The notes: generated from the sequence alone by a model not told the origin. A stretch of DNA of 64,000 bases from Pseudooctadecabacter jejudonensis (GCF_900172275.1 NZ_FWFT01000001.1:868001-932000); one strand, 5' to 3'; numbered from the stretch's first letter, positions 46,753 through 55,707 are shown. Numbers and translations are program-made.

Positions 46753-47505
46753 GGCGTGAATGCCCTTGGCTGCCATCGCAGCGCCTTGCCGCATCCACGT
46801 ATGTTCTGACGCAACAACGTATCCGGTCATGCCACAGTCCGACCACTCTGCGGCCTTGGCGGCATCCGGCACCCACGACACATACCCCTTGCCCGCCTGC
46901 TGACAGGCCTGCCCGACGCGGACCAAGGCCGCGCGCAAATCGTCGTTGTCTGTGTCGCGATGCCCATACCCAACGGTCAAATCCGCAGGCCCGGCAAACA
47001 GCGCATCAATCCCGTCAATGGCCGCAATGCCCTCACAGGCCTCAACACCCTCGGGTTCTTCGATCTGCGCCATCACAATTGTCTGGCCGTCCTGATCCAA
47101 AACCTCCCCCATAGGTCGTGTGGCAAACCCGGCCCACCGCGTGGATCCCGCAAACCCACGTCCACCGCGTCCGAAATGGGCCGCCCGCGCCACCGCCTGC
47201 GCTTTGGCCACCGAATCAACATGGGGGACCACAACGCCCACCGCACCTGCATCCAGCGCCATCAGAACATTCTCCTCCGATGCGGAGGAAATCCGCACCA
47301 TTGCCGGAAAATCCAACGCGCGGGCCACAGCCAAACAGGCGTCCAGCCGTCCGCGATCAAAGCCGGAGTGTTCCCCGTCCAGCACAATAAAATCCAGACC
47401 AGAGGTCGCCAAAACCTCCACAACCGTGACCTCAGCCGTCTTCACAAACGTGCTCGCCAATCTCTCCCGGCCCAAAACCCGTGCCCTCAATCCAGCAGTG
47501 CGCAT
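46744..47505 (-). CDS. HpcH/HpaI aldolase family protein
   Basis: A 253-residue TIM-barrel, metal-dependent class II aldolase of the HpaI type, cleaving 2-keto-4-hydroxy acids to pyruvate and an aldehyde. Landmarks: FIVLDGEHSGFD, MALDAGAVGVVVPHVDS, a metal-binding IEEPEGVEACEGI and IDALFAGPADLTVGYG. Start ATG 47505 with GGAGG 5 bases upstream; a longer frame to 47541 is unnecessary. Substrate is unknown; relatives act on hydroxyphenylacetate or sugar-acid degradation products. Confidence 0.88.
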   Translation of the reverse strand: MRTAGLRARVLGRERLASTFVKTAEVTVVEVLATSGLDFIVLDGEHSGFDRGRLDACLAVARALDFPAMVRISSASEENVLMALDAGAVGVVVPHVDSVAKAQAVARAAHFGRGGRGFAGSTRWAGFATRPMGEVLDQDGQTIVMAQIEEPEGVEACEGIAAIDGIDALFAGPADLTVGYGHRDTDNDDLRAALVRVGQACQQAGKGYVSWVPDAAKAAEWSDCGMTGYVVASEHTWMRQGAAMAAKGIHALG

Positions 47506-47562
47506 ATCGTCCTCCCTTTTGCGACACGCCACCACATCCACGGCGGCAGAACAACCGCCCTG

Positions 47563-47587
47563 ACTTCATCTGACCAGAAAAACTCAC
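47563..47587. repeat. Half copy of dispersed intergenic repeat
   Basis: CTTCATCTGACCAG then AAAAACTCA, matching the left part of the copies at 51157 and 40484, but without the CTCCCGCCGGAGGC arm. Lies in the gap between the divergent aldolase and exonuclease starts. Confidence 0.5.
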
Positions 47588-47622
47588 TTCCAACAGGGCG
47601 GCCCCGCACTACCTCACCCCAT

Positions 47623-48630
47623 ATGACGGACCTTCTGACCTTTACGCCCAACGGCATATATTGCGCTGCGGGTGACTTCTATATCGACCCGTGGCGTCCC
47701 GTGGACCGCGCCCTGATCACGCACGGCCATGCCGATCACGCGCGCCCCGATATGGGGCACTATCTGGCGACAGAGGCCGCAGCCCCCGTCATGCGCCACC
47801 GATTGGGCGACATCTCCCTCGACACCGTCAAATACGGCGAAACGCTCACCCGCAACGGCGTTTCCATCTCGTACCACCCCGCAGGTCACGTCCCCGGTTC
47901 CGCCCAAATCCGCCTGGAACACAAAGGCGAAGTCTGGGTCTGTTCCGGCGATTACAAAACCGTCGACGACGGGTTGTCCGAACCCTTTGAGCCTGTCCCC
48001 TGTCACGCCTTCATCACTGAAAGCACCTTCGGCCTGCCCGTCTTCAACTGGACGCCGCAAGAGATGCTGGCCCAGCAAATCAACGACTGGTGGGCTACAA
48101 ACGCGGCCAACGGCACCTTTTCTTTGCTGGGCTGCTATGCCCTTGGCAAAGCGCAACGCCTCCTGCGCACCGTCGATCCCTCAATCGGCCCGATCCTGAC
48201 CCATGGTGCGATAGAAAACACCAATCAAATTCTGCGCGGCCAAGGCATCGCCTTGCCTGACACAACCCTCGTGACGCCCGATCTTGACGTCAAAGCCAAC
48301 GCAGGCGCACTTGTCCTTGCCACGCCTTCAGCCCTCAACTCCTCATGGGCTGGTCGGTTCAAACCGGCCTCGACCGCGTTTGCCTCCGGCTGGATGGCCC
48401 TGCGCGGGGTCCGCCGCCGCCGCGCCGCCGACCGTGGGTTCATCGTCTCAGATCACGCCGACTGGGCGGGCCTAAATTCCGCAATCGCCGCCACAGGCGC
48501 CGACCGCATTTTCGTCACCCACGGGTACACGTCAGTCTTTTCCAAATGGTTAAACGAACAGGGCTACAACGCAAAAATCGTCGAAACCCAATTTGACGGC
48601 GAATCCCTCGATCATACAGAGGCCGACTGA
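47623..48630 (+). CDS. Ligase-associated DNA exonuclease (metallo-beta-lactamase/beta-CASP)
   Basis: A 335-residue metallo-beta-lactamase-fold nuclease of the ligase-associated DNA-damage-response exonuclease type. The zinc motif HGHADH appears in ALITHGHADHARPDMG (about residues 34-39), with further ligands at HPAGHVPGSAQIRLE, CSGDYKT and a C-terminal SDHADWAGLN and VTHGYTSVF. These enzymes normally accompany an ATP-dependent DNA ligase, which is the next gene. ATG at 47623 has a weak ribosome-binding site. Confidence 0.88.
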   Translation: MTDLLTFTPNGIYCAAGDFYIDPWRPVDRALITHGHADHARPDMGHYLATEAAAPVMRHRLGDISLDTVKYGETLTRNGVSISYHPAGHVPGSAQIRLEHKGEVWVCSGDYKTVDDGLSEPFEPVPCHAFITESTFGLPVFNWTPQEMLAQQINDWWATNAANGTFSLLGCYALGKAQRLLRTVDPSIGPILTHGAIENTNQILRGQGIALPDTTLVTPDLDVKANAGALVLATPSALNSSWAGRFKPASTAFASGWMALRGVRRRRAADRGFIVSDHADWAGLNSAIAATGADRIFVTHGYTSVFSKWLNEQGYNAKIVETQFDGESLDHTEAD

Positions 48631-48641
48631 TGGCCCGCCTG

Positions 48642-48671
48642 CCATACGCGTGCCATACGCAAACCATACGC
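48642..48671. repeat. Three 8-bp iterons (CCATACGC, 11-bp period)
   Basis: CCATACGC occurs at 48642-48649, 48653-48660 and 48664-48671, each copy starting 11 bp after the previous one, in the short gap between the exonuclease stop and the ligase start. One helical turn spacing suggests protein binding on one DNA face, or a slippage product. Confidence 0.6.
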
Positions 48672-48685
48672 GAGCCAGCCCGCCC

Positions 48686-50275
48686 ATGAAGGACTTCGCC
48701 GCCCTCTTCACCCGCGTCGATCAAACGACGAAAACCACCGTCAAAGTCGCGGCCATGGCCGACTATTTCCGCACCGCATCCGATGCGGATAAACTCTGGA
48801 CGGTTGCGCTCTTTTCAGGTCGCCGCCCCAAACGCGTCATCACCACCACAGCCTTGCGCGAATGGGCCGCCGAACGGGCCGGTCTGCCCCTGTGGCTGTT
48901 TGAGGAATGCTACCCAATCGTGGGCGATCTGGCCGAAACCATCAGCCTCTTTCTGCCTCCATCCGAAGGACATGAAGACCGCCCCCTAAGTCACTGGATT
49001 AACGAACTGAAACGTCTTTCATCGCTTGATGATACCGCCCGCCGCGCCGGCATCCTTCAGGCGTGGGACAGCCTTCCGCAAATCGAACGTTTCCTTTTCA
49101 CCAAATTGCTGACCGGTGGGTTCCGGATCGGCGTCAGTCAAAAGCTCATGACCCGCGCGCTCGCCCGCGCCACGGATCAAGATGAGGCCGTTCTAACCCA
49201 TAAGCTTATGGGAAATTGGACGCCGGACACCACCACATGGGCCGCCTTGATTGAGGCAGACGACCCCACCGCAGACCTCAGCCGCCCTTATCCATTCTAC
49301 TTGGCCTACGGGCTGGAAAATCTGGATGAACTTGGACCAACAACCAACTGGTTTATCGATAGAAAATGGGATGGCATCCGCGGCCAACTCATCCTACGCG
49401 GCGGCGAACATCACCTGTGGTCGCGCGGGGAGGAATTGATGACAGACCGCTTTCCGGAACTCGCCCAACTCAAAGACTATCTGCCCGACGGCACCGTGAT
49501 CGATGGTGAAATCCTGGCCTTTCAAAACGAAACCCCGCTGTCCTTCAACGCCTTGCAAAAACGCATCGGCCGCAAAACCGTCCCAAAGAAAGTCCTGGCC
49601 GAGGCGCCGGTCATCCTGATGGCCTATGACTTACTGGAAACAGGCGGCGTAGACATCCGCGCGCAAGCCTTAGAAACACGCCGCAACCATCTGGAAAACC
49701 TCCTTGAATCCACCCCAACGAAAGCCCCCATTCGTCTGTCCCCCGAAGTGACAGGCGACACCTGGGGCGCACTCGCCGCCGAACGTGCCCGATCCCGCGA
49801 TCTGAACGCTGAAGGCCTCATGCTCAAACGTCGCGACAGCCCCTATTTGGCGGGCCGCAAAAAGGGCGATTGGTGGAAATGGAAGATCGATCCCCTGACG
49901 GTCGACGCCGTTATGATCTATGCACAGGCCGGTTCTGGCAGGCGGGCCAACCTCTTCACCGACTTCACCTTCGCGGTCAAAAACGGCAATGATCTTGTGC
50001 CCTTCACCAAGGCCTATTCCGGCCTCACAGATGCGGAATTCCGCCAGATCACCCAGTGGGTCAAACGCAACACCCAAGAAAGGTTCGGTCCCGTCCGTCA
50101 GGTGCCCGCCGAACACGTGTTCGAAATCGCATTCGAGGGGATACAGGCCTCGCCGCGCCACAAATCGGGCATTGCGCTCCGGTTTCCCCGTATGCTCCGG
50201 TGGCGGCAAGACAAACCGGTGGATGAGATCAACACCCTCGATGACCTGCAACAGATGCTGAAGACCTATGGATAA
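48686..50275 (+). CDS. ATP-dependent DNA ligase (ligase-associated repair system)
   Basis: A 529-residue ligase. N-terminal DNA-binding domain (about 1-190) includes FLFTKLLTGGFRIGVSQKLM; adenylation domain begins near 200 with the active lysine K227 in DRKWDGIRG; motifs SRGEE, DGEILAF and a C-terminal OB fold with GRKKGDWWKWKIDP follow, and the protein ends in the typical FPRMLRWRQDK. ATP-dependent ligases of this type seal breaks in stationary-phase/repair pathways alongside the host NAD-dependent ligase. ATG at 48686. It follows the exonuclease by 55 bp; the usual helicase and PdeM endonuclease partners are not in the window. Confidence 0.9.
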   Translation: MKDFAALFTRVDQTTKTTVKVAAMADYFRTASDADKLWTVALFSGRRPKRVITTTALREWAAERAGLPLWLFEECYPIVGDLAETISLFLPPSEGHEDRPLSHWINELKRLSSLDDTARRAGILQAWDSLPQIERFLFTKLLTGGFRIGVSQKLMTRALARATDQDEAVLTHKLMGNWTPDTTTWAALIEADDPTADLSRPYPFYLAYGLENLDELGPTTNWFIDRKWDGIRGQLILRGGEHHLWSRGEELMTDRFPELAQLKDYLPDGTVIDGEILAFQNETPLSFNALQKRIGRKTVPKKVLAEAPVILMAYDLLETGGVDIRAQALETRRNHLENLLESTPTKAPIRLSPEVTGDTWGALAAERARSRDLNAEGLMLKRRDSPYLAGRKKGDWWKWKIDPLTVDAVMIYAQAGSGRRANLFTDFTFAVKNGNDLVPFTKAYSGLTDAEFRQITQWVKRNTQERFGPVRQVPAEHVFEIAFEGIQASPRHKSGIALRFPRMLRWRQDKPVDEINTLDDLQQMLKTYG

Positions 50276-51155
50276 ACCAATCGCCCAAATGCCCCCCGTC
50301 CCCCGCGCGCCCAAAATCGCGCCCCCCGATGGGGCCTGCGACGCCCATGTCCACCTTGTGGGCGGGCGCTCCGATTTCCCGCTGTGGGACGGCCGTGTCG
50401 AAGACCCCGCACGCGACGAAAGTGGCGGCCCCGATTTCCAAGGCTGGCTGGACCTCTACCGCGCCCATCTGGACACCTTGGGCTTCGATAAGGGCTTGAT
50501 CGTCCACTCCATTCTCTACGGAACCGACAATAAGGTCACCATCGAAACCCTCAAACACCTCGGCCCCAATTTCAAAGGCGTGGGCCTGTTGCCTGACACC
50601 GCGACCGATGCCGACCTTGATCGTTTCGCCGATCAAAACCTCGTCGCCGTGCGCCTCAATTACGTGCACGGTGGGGTGCTGACGTGGGACGGCGCGCGCG
50701 CCATGGCCCCGCGGCTGGCCGCACGCAACCTGCACATCCAGATGCTGCTGCACAGCCACCTGCACATCGCTGATCTCGCCCCCGACATCCGCGCCCTCCC
50801 CGTCCCACTGGTCATCGACCACATCGGCTGGCCTGACTTGAGCCTCGGCACCGATGATCCCGGCTTCCAAACCCTGCTGAAACTGGTGGGCGATGGCCAC
50901 GCCTATATCAAACTCAGCGCGCTGTATCGCCTCTGCCCCGCCCCCTACGATGACGCCGCTCCCTTCGTAGAGGCCCTCGCCCGCGCCAACCCAGACCGTT
51001 GCCTCTGGGGCTCCGACTGGCCACACCTGATGCTGAACGGGGCCGCCATGCCCCATGCCGCCAGCCTCCTTGATGCCTTCCATGACACCGTCACAGACAC
51101 CGACAGCCACACCCGCATCCTGAAAGGCACCCCCGACGCCCTGTTCTTCGGCTAA
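50268..51155 (+). CDS. Amidohydrolase_2 family protein (PDC lactonase-like)
   Basis: A 295-residue TIM-barrel metal hydrolase of the amidohydrolase_2 family. The metal site appears as CDAHVHLVG (residues about 24-32), HSHLHIADL, IDHIGWPD and the conserved WGSDWPHL aspartate near the end. It resembles 2-pyrone-4,6-dicarboxylate lactonase and related lactonases. It overlaps the ligase 3' end by 8 bases. It has no obvious link to DNA repair, so the overlap may simply be compaction. Substrate unknown. Confidence 0.85.
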   Translation: MDKPIAQMPPVPRAPKIAPPDGACDAHVHLVGGRSDFPLWDGRVEDPARDESGGPDFQGWLDLYRAHLDTLGFDKGLIVHSILYGTDNKVTIETLKHLGPNFKGVGLLPDTATDADLDRFADQNLVAVRLNYVHGGVLTWDGARAMAPRLAARNLHIQMLLHSHLHIADLAPDIRALPVPLVIDHIGWPDLSLGTDDPGFQTLLKLVGDGHAYIKLSALYRLCPAPYDDAAPFVEALARANPDRCLWGSDWPHLMLNGAAMPHAASLLDAFHDTVTDTDSHTRILKGTPDALFFG

Positions 51156-51156
51156 C

Positions 51157-51190
51157 CTTCATCTGACCGGAAAAACTCCCGCCGGAGGCG
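51157..51190. repeat. Dispersed intergenic repeat (TTCATCTGACC subtype)
   Basis: Follows the amidohydrolase stop: CTTCATCTGACCGG, AAAAA, CTCCCGCCGGAGGCG. The minus-strand reading gives a CTCC-GGCG-GGAG hairpin followed by TTTTT. Near-identical to the copies at 40484 and 57003. Confidence 0.65.
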
Positions 51191-51255
51191 CCCCCCTGTT
51201 CAACCCGCGCGGCCGTACATAGGTATGGCATAACAGTACAACCAACGAGGCCCCC

Positions 51256-53067
51256 ATGAACGACCCCCGCACCTTTGACGCCAACGCCACAGGCACGACC
51301 CCCTTTGGCGATCTGCCCGAATGGGACCTGACGGATCTCTACCCCGCGCCCGACAGCAAAGAGATCAAGCGAGATCAGGATTGGCTCGAAGACGCCTGCC
51401 GCAGCTTTGCCACCGATTACGAAGGCAAACTCGCAGGTCTTGACGCCGATGGCCTGCTTGAGGCCGTCAAACGCTATGAACAGATCGACATTATCGCAGG
51501 CCGCATCATGTCCTACGCAGGTCTGCGCTATTACCAACACACCACAGACCCCGAACGCGCCAAGTTCATGTCTGACATGCAAGACAAAATCACCACCTAC
51601 ACCACACCGCTGGTGTTCTACGGGCTGGAATTCAACCGACTTGATGATGCCCACATAGAGGCCCTTTTGGCTGCCAACGCGGATCTTGCCCGCTACAAAC
51701 CCGTGTTCGACCGCATGCGCGCGATGAAACCCTATCAGCTGTCCGATGAGCTGGAAAAGTTTCTGCACGATCAATCGGTTGTGGGATCTGCCGCGTGGAA
51801 CAAACTGTTCGATGAAACCATTGCCGGCCTGAAATTCACCGTAAACGGGGACGAGCTTAACATCGAAGGAACGCTCAACCTGTTGTCCGAACAAGATCGC
51901 AGCACACGCGAAGCGGCCTCGCGGGAACTGGCCCGCGTGTTTGGCGAAAACGTCGGCCTTTTCGCCCGGGTCCACAACACGCTCGCCAAGGAAAAAGAGG
52001 TCGAAGACCGTTGGCGCGGCCTGCCTACGCCTCAAACGGGCCGTCACCTGAGCAACCATGTAGAGCCAGAGGTGGTCGAGGCCCTGCGCAATGCCGTCGT
52101 CGACGCCTACCCCCGTCTGTCGCACCGCTACTACGCGCTGAAGGCCAAATGGATGGGCCTTGAGACGATGGAAGTCTGGGACCGCAACGCCCCCCTCCCG
52201 ATGGAGGCAGACCGCACCGTCCCGTGGGACGAAGCCCAACAAACCGTCATGGACGCCTACGCCGCCTTCGATCCGCGCATGGCCGATCTGGCCAAACCCT
52301 TTTTCACCGATGGCTGGATCGACGCGGGCGTCAAAGACGGCAAGGCCCCCGGCGCTTTTGCCCACCCCACGGTCACCACGGTGCACCCTTACGTGATGCT
52401 CAACTATCTGGGCAAACCCCGCGATGTGATGACGTTGGCCCATGAATTGGGCCACGGCGTGCATCAGGTTTTGGCCGCTGAACAAGGCGAATTGCTCAGC
52501 TCCACCCCGCTGACACTGGCGGAAACGGCTTCGGTGTTTGGGGAAATGCTCACCTTCCGCAAGCTGCTCGATCAGGCCAAAGACGCGACCGAACGCAAGG
52601 TGCTGCTGGCTGGCAAGGTCGAGGATATGATCAACACAGTCGTCCGCCAGATCGCGTTCTATGACTTTGAATGCAAACTCCACGCCGCCCGCGCGCAGGG
52701 CGAACTCACGCCCGATGACATCAACGCCCTATGGATGTCCGTGCAGGGCGAAAGCCTCGGCCCGGTGTTCAACTTCATGGACGGGTACGAAACCTTCTGG
52801 GCCTATATCCCCCACTTCGTTCACTCGCCCTTCTACGTCTACGCCTACGCTTTCGGCGACGGCCTCGTAAACGCGCTCTATGCCGTCTTTGAAGAACAGG
52901 GCGAGGCGTTCAAGGACAAGTATTTCGACATGCTCAAAGCCGGCGGGTCCAAACACCACAGCGAATTGCTGGCCCCCTTCGGCCTCGATGCCTCGGACCC
53001 TGCCTTCTGGGCCAAGGGTCTCAGCATGATAGAAGGCATGATCGACGAATTGGAAGCGATGGAGTGA
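51256..53067 (+). CDS. pepF: Oligoendopeptidase F (M3 family)
   Basis: A 603-residue zinc metallopeptidase. The HExxH motif is in TLAHELGHGVHQVLA (about residue 395), with the third ligand glutamate in LAETASVFGEML about 25 residues on; PYVMLNYLGKPRDV is the substrate-cleft strand. M3 oligoendopeptidases degrade short peptides in the cytoplasm. Length matches PepF. ATG has GAGG 5 bases upstream. It is probably transcribed alone, from the 100-bp gap after the amidohydrolase. Confidence 0.93.
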   Translation: MNDPRTFDANATGTTPFGDLPEWDLTDLYPAPDSKEIKRDQDWLEDACRSFATDYEGKLAGLDADGLLEAVKRYEQIDIIAGRIMSYAGLRYYQHTTDPERAKFMSDMQDKITTYTTPLVFYGLEFNRLDDAHIEALLAANADLARYKPVFDRMRAMKPYQLSDELEKFLHDQSVVGSAAWNKLFDETIAGLKFTVNGDELNIEGTLNLLSEQDRSTREAASRELARVFGENVGLFARVHNTLAKEKEVEDRWRGLPTPQTGRHLSNHVEPEVVEALRNAVVDAYPRLSHRYYALKAKWMGLETMEVWDRNAPLPMEADRTVPWDEAQQTVMDAYAAFDPRMADLAKPFFTDGWIDAGVKDGKAPGAFAHPTVTTVHPYVMLNYLGKPRDVMTLAHELGHGVHQVLAAEQGELLSSTPLTLAETASVFGEMLTFRKLLDQAKDATERKVLLAGKVEDMINTVVRQIAFYDFECKLHAARAQGELTPDDINALWMSVQGESLGPVFNFMDGYETFWAYIPHFVHSPFYVYAYAFGDGLVNALYAVFEEQGEAFKDKYFDMLKAGGSKHHSELLAPFGLDASDPAFWAKGLSMIEGMIDELEAME

Positions 53068-53392
53068 CATCCCTTGCGGAAAGGGCGGCGCGGCGCAGTC
53101 CGATCAAACCCAGCCCCGGTTCATCGTGAACCGATGGGCCAGCCCAACGGCTCATATGAAAAAATCCGATCCTCACTCAGCCCCCTGTTTCGCTGTTTCT
53201 CAAATATGCAAAAGCCGCGCCCGCCAGGGCGCGGCTGGTCGGATTTGCGCAGCAAATTCGAAACCAAATTGATCGCCACACCGCAAAGACGTCCCTCGAT
53301 CGACTTGCGGCCCGTCCAACTCCGCCTTCCGTCATGGGCCCGCGAAACCGGCTTCGCCTCTTCGCTACACCCATAAGTTGGATGACCTGCGG
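53068..53392. other. Intergenic stretch, 325 bp, no gene recognised
   Basis: Between pepF (plus) and the DUF4389 gene (minus). Several open frames cross it but none has a ribosome-binding site or sensible protein character. It holds one clear hairpin with a minus-strand T-run (53210-53236). About 150 bp of minus-strand sequence lies between the DUF4389 stop and that hairpin, long for a 3' UTR, so a small RNA is possible. Confidence 0.4.
53210..53236 (-). terminator. Intrinsic terminator (DUF4389 transcript or small RNA)
   Basis: Perfect 9-bp stem AGCCGCGCC with GGCGCGGCT, 6-base loop, then TTTT on the minus strand. No T-run on the plus strand. Confidence 0.65.
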
Positions 53393-53707
53393 TCAGTCCA
53401 ACTCCGTCCAGGGCCAGGGTTTCACCTCGGACGCGCCGGTTTGATACCGCGTGGCCTTGGCCACCCAAATGCCCACATCCGTGCCCAAATCCGCAATCCG
53501 TTCGTTGGGCTGCTTTTGGTTCACCAACATGATGATGAATTGCAGCAAGGCCAAAAGCCCGATCACTGACCCCGCGAAAGAAATCATGAACGCGATGATG
53601 ATCATGTAAATCAATCGGGAAAACAGGTTCTCTTCGATGGGCTTTTCAGGCGCACGCCTCGACGTGTTTTCAGGCATCACATCATCAAACTCATTGGGAT
53701 CCGCCAT
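53393..53707 (-). CDS. DUF4389 membrane protein
   Basis: A 104-residue protein with one or two hydrophobic segments (LIYMIIIAFMISFAGSVIG then LLALLQFIIMLV, residues about 32-62) and short charged ends; the LIYMIIIAFMIS and KATRYQTG patterns fit DUF4389. Function unknown. ATG at 53707. It is 24 bp downstream of the Gfo/Idh gene on the opposite side of nothing else, on the same strand but transcribed after it. Confidence 0.78.
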   Translation of the reverse strand: MADPNEFDDVMPENTSRRAPEKPIEENLFSRLIYMIIIAFMISFAGSVIGLLALLQFIIMLVNQKQPNERIADLGTDVGIWVAKATRYQTGASEVKPWPWTELD

Positions 53708-53731
53708 GGTCCTGTCTCCTCTCTCAGCGCC

Positions 53732-54688
53732 TTAAGCCGCATAAATCCGGTCAATGACCTCTTGCGTGGTCTTGGCCTGTTCCAACGTCCAGCCAAAGGC
53801 CGCCTCACCGCGCATCGCCGCGCCAAAGGCCTCAACTTGCAGGACATACTGGCGCACGGCGGGCCAACGTTCAACACGGGTGCCCCCCCCCGCCTGAACG
53901 ATCCTGATCTGTGCCTCACCCACTTTGCCCGCGTTGAACGGCGCCAGCACATCAATGCGTCCGTGGCTTCCCACAAATGACATCCATTGGCTGTCATGAA
54001 TGTTCATCGCCGTCACCCAATGGGCAGTAAACCCGTCAAACCGTACCGACACCCGTGCGCGCACATCGACCCCGTTCAACATATCAATGTCCGCATGTGT
54101 GATCTGATCGGGGGTCTGTCCCGTCGCCAAAATGGTAGATCCGATGGTGTACACACCAATGTCCGGCAGGCTGCCGCCCCCCTTGGCCGCGTCATAACGC
54201 ACATTGGTCAAATCAGGGTTGTTGTAGGTAAAGATCCCGTCCACATGGGCCAGCGTCCCAATCGCGCCATCCGCCAGCAAATGCCGCACACGGTGCCACT
54301 GGGGATGATGGGCAATCATATAGGCCTCTGCGGCCTGTAACCCCGTTTCATCGCGTCGTGCCATCAGCGGATCAATCTCCGCCGCCTTCAACCCAACGGG
54401 CTTTTCCACCAAAACATGTTTGCCCGCAGCCAAAGCCTTCATCGCCCATTCGATATGCAGATGATTGGGCAACGGGACATACACCGCATCAACGGCGGGA
54501 TCCGCCAGGACCGCATCATAGGTGTCATGCACCACCAAATCCGGCGCAAAAGCCTGAAAAGGCGCGGCCTTCTCAGCCGAAGACGTCCCCAAAGCAACCA
54601 ACCGCGCGCCAGAGGCCGCATGGATCGCAGGGCCCATCTCCTCCCGCGCGAACTTGCCCGCGCCCAAAATTCCCCAGTTCACGACCAT
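53732..54688 (-). CDS. Gfo/Idh/MocA family oxidoreductase
   Basis: A 318-residue NAD(P)-dependent sugar or cyclitol dehydrogenase-like protein. The Rossmann motif GILGAGKFA is at residues 6-14, followed by YVPLPNHLHIEWAMKALAAGKHVLVEKPVG (catalytic EKP lysine) and a C-terminal alpha/beta domain (GIFTYNNPDLTNVRYDA, GGGSLPDIGVYTI). ATG at 54688 with GGGCGGAG directly upstream; the longer frame to 54802 runs through the rpoH terminator. Substrate unknown. Confidence 0.88.
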   Translation of the reverse strand: MVVNWGILGAGKFAREEMGPAIHAASGARLVALGTSSAEKAAPFQAFAPDLVVHDTYDAVLADPAVDAVYVPLPNHLHIEWAMKALAAGKHVLVEKPVGLKAAEIDPLMARRDETGLQAAEAYMIAHHPQWHRVRHLLADGAIGTLAHVDGIFTYNNPDLTNVRYDAAKGGGSLPDIGVYTIGSTILATGQTPDQITHADIDMLNGVDVRARVSVRFDGFTAHWVTAMNIHDSQWMSFVGSHGRIDVLAPFNAGKVGEAQIRIVQAGGGTRVERWPAVRQYVLQVEAFGAAMRGEAAFGWTLEQAKTTQEVIDRIYAA

Positions 54689-54712
54689 GCTCCGCCCCCT
54701 GTTGCCTCTGCC

Positions 54713-54750
54713 GTCTGTCTTTGTTTCAAAAATATCCCCGCCGGAGGCAT
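54713..54750. repeat. Dispersed intergenic repeat (CTTTGTTTC subtype)
   Basis: TCTGTCTTTGTTTC, AAAAATATCCC, CGCCGGAGGC. Shares 25 consecutive bases with the copy at 4235. Lies between the rpoH terminator and the Gfo/Idh start. Confidence 0.65.
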
Positions 54751-54760
54751 CAACAGCAAG

Positions 54761-54797
54761 AAAAAAGACGCGAACCCCGTTGGGGGCCCGCGTCTTT
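54761..54797 (-). terminator. Intrinsic terminator of rpoH
   Basis: On the minus strand, AAAGACGCG pairs with CGCGTCTTT around a GC-rich apex (GGCCCCC/GGGG), followed by a T-run at the stem base. Located 14 bp after the rpoH stop. Confidence 0.85.
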
Positions 54798-54810
54798 CGC
54801 ATTCAAACCT

Positions 54811-55707
54811 TTAGGCGCTGGCCAACATGCCGCGTTCGCGGGCCAAGGTCTGCATTTTCTTCTGCAGCTTCTCGAACGCCCGCACTTCAATCTGGCGGAT
54901 CCGTTCGCGGCTGACGTCATATTGGCCGCTCAGCTCTTCCAAGGTCACCGTCTCGTCGGCCAGACGACGTTGCATCAGAATGTCTTTTTCGCGGTCGTTC
55001 AGCACATCCATGGCTTCGGCCATCAATGCGCGGCGGGCCTCCAGCTCATCGCGGGCCTCATAATCGCCCGCCTGGTCCGCATCTTCGTCTTCCAGCCAAT
55101 CCTGCCACTGCATGGTGCCTTCGCCCTCGGATCCAACCGTGGCATTCAGCGATGCGTCGCCACCGGACATCCGGCGGTTCATCGAAATCACCTCGTCCTC
55201 GGTCACGCCCAAATCGTTGGCGATCCGCTTGACGTTCTCGGGGCGCAAATCGCCGTCTTCCAAAGCACCAATGCGGCTTTTGGCCTTACGCAGGTTGAAA
55301 AACAGCTTCTTTTGCGCCGACGTCGTGCCCAGCTTCACCATGGACCAGGACCGCAGGACATATTCCTGAATGGAGGCCCTGATCCACCACATGGCATAGG
55401 TCGCCAGACGAAAGCCCTTTTCAGGGTCGAACCGTTTGACCGCCTGCATCAGGCCCACGTTCGCTTCAGAGATCACCTCAGCCTGAGGCAGGCCGTAGCC
55501 ACGATACCCCATCGCGATTTTGGCGGCCAACCGCAGGTGCGACGTCACCATCTTGTGCGCCGCTTCGGTGTCCTCTTCCTCAACCCAGCGTTTGGCCAGC
55601 ATGTATTCTTCTTCGGGCTCCAGCATCGGAAACTTGCGAATTTCCTGCATATACCGGTTCAGGCCCTGTTCCGGCGATGGCGCCGGTAAATTTGTGTAAG
55701 AGCTCAT
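54811..55707 (-). CDS. rpoH: RNA polymerase sigma factor RpoH (sigma-32)
   Basis: A 298-residue heat-shock sigma factor. Conserved region 2 reads MVTSHLRLAAKIAMGYRGYG and AEVISEANVGLMQAVKRFDPEKGFRLATYAMWWIRASIQEY; the diagnostic RpoH box is QKKLFFNLRKAKSRI; region 4 is LSGQYDVSRERIRQIEVRAFEKL. It directs transcription of chaperone and protease genes; many Rhodobacterales have two RpoH copies. Start at 55707. A strong terminator follows it. The rluD-type gene lies upstream on the same strand. Confidence 0.96.
   Translation of the reverse strand: MSSYTNLPAPSPEQGLNRYMQEIRKFPMLEPEEEYMLAKRWVEEEDTEAAHKMVTSHLRLAAKIAMGYRGYGLPQAEVISEANVGLMQAVKRFDPEKGFRLATYAMWWIRASIQEYVLRSWSMVKLGTTSAQKKLFFNLRKAKSRIGALEDGDLRPENVKRIANDLGVTEDEVISMNRRMSGGDASLNATVGSEGEGTMQWQDWLEDEDADQAGDYEARDELEARRALMAEAMDVLNDREKDILMQRRLADETVTLEELSGQYDVSRERIRQIEVRAFEKLQKKMQTLARERGMLASA

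Noticed and set aside
51091-52683. 530-codon minus-strand frame antisense to pepF
   Set aside because: PepF with HExxH is clear on the plus strand; the antisense product is low-complexity.
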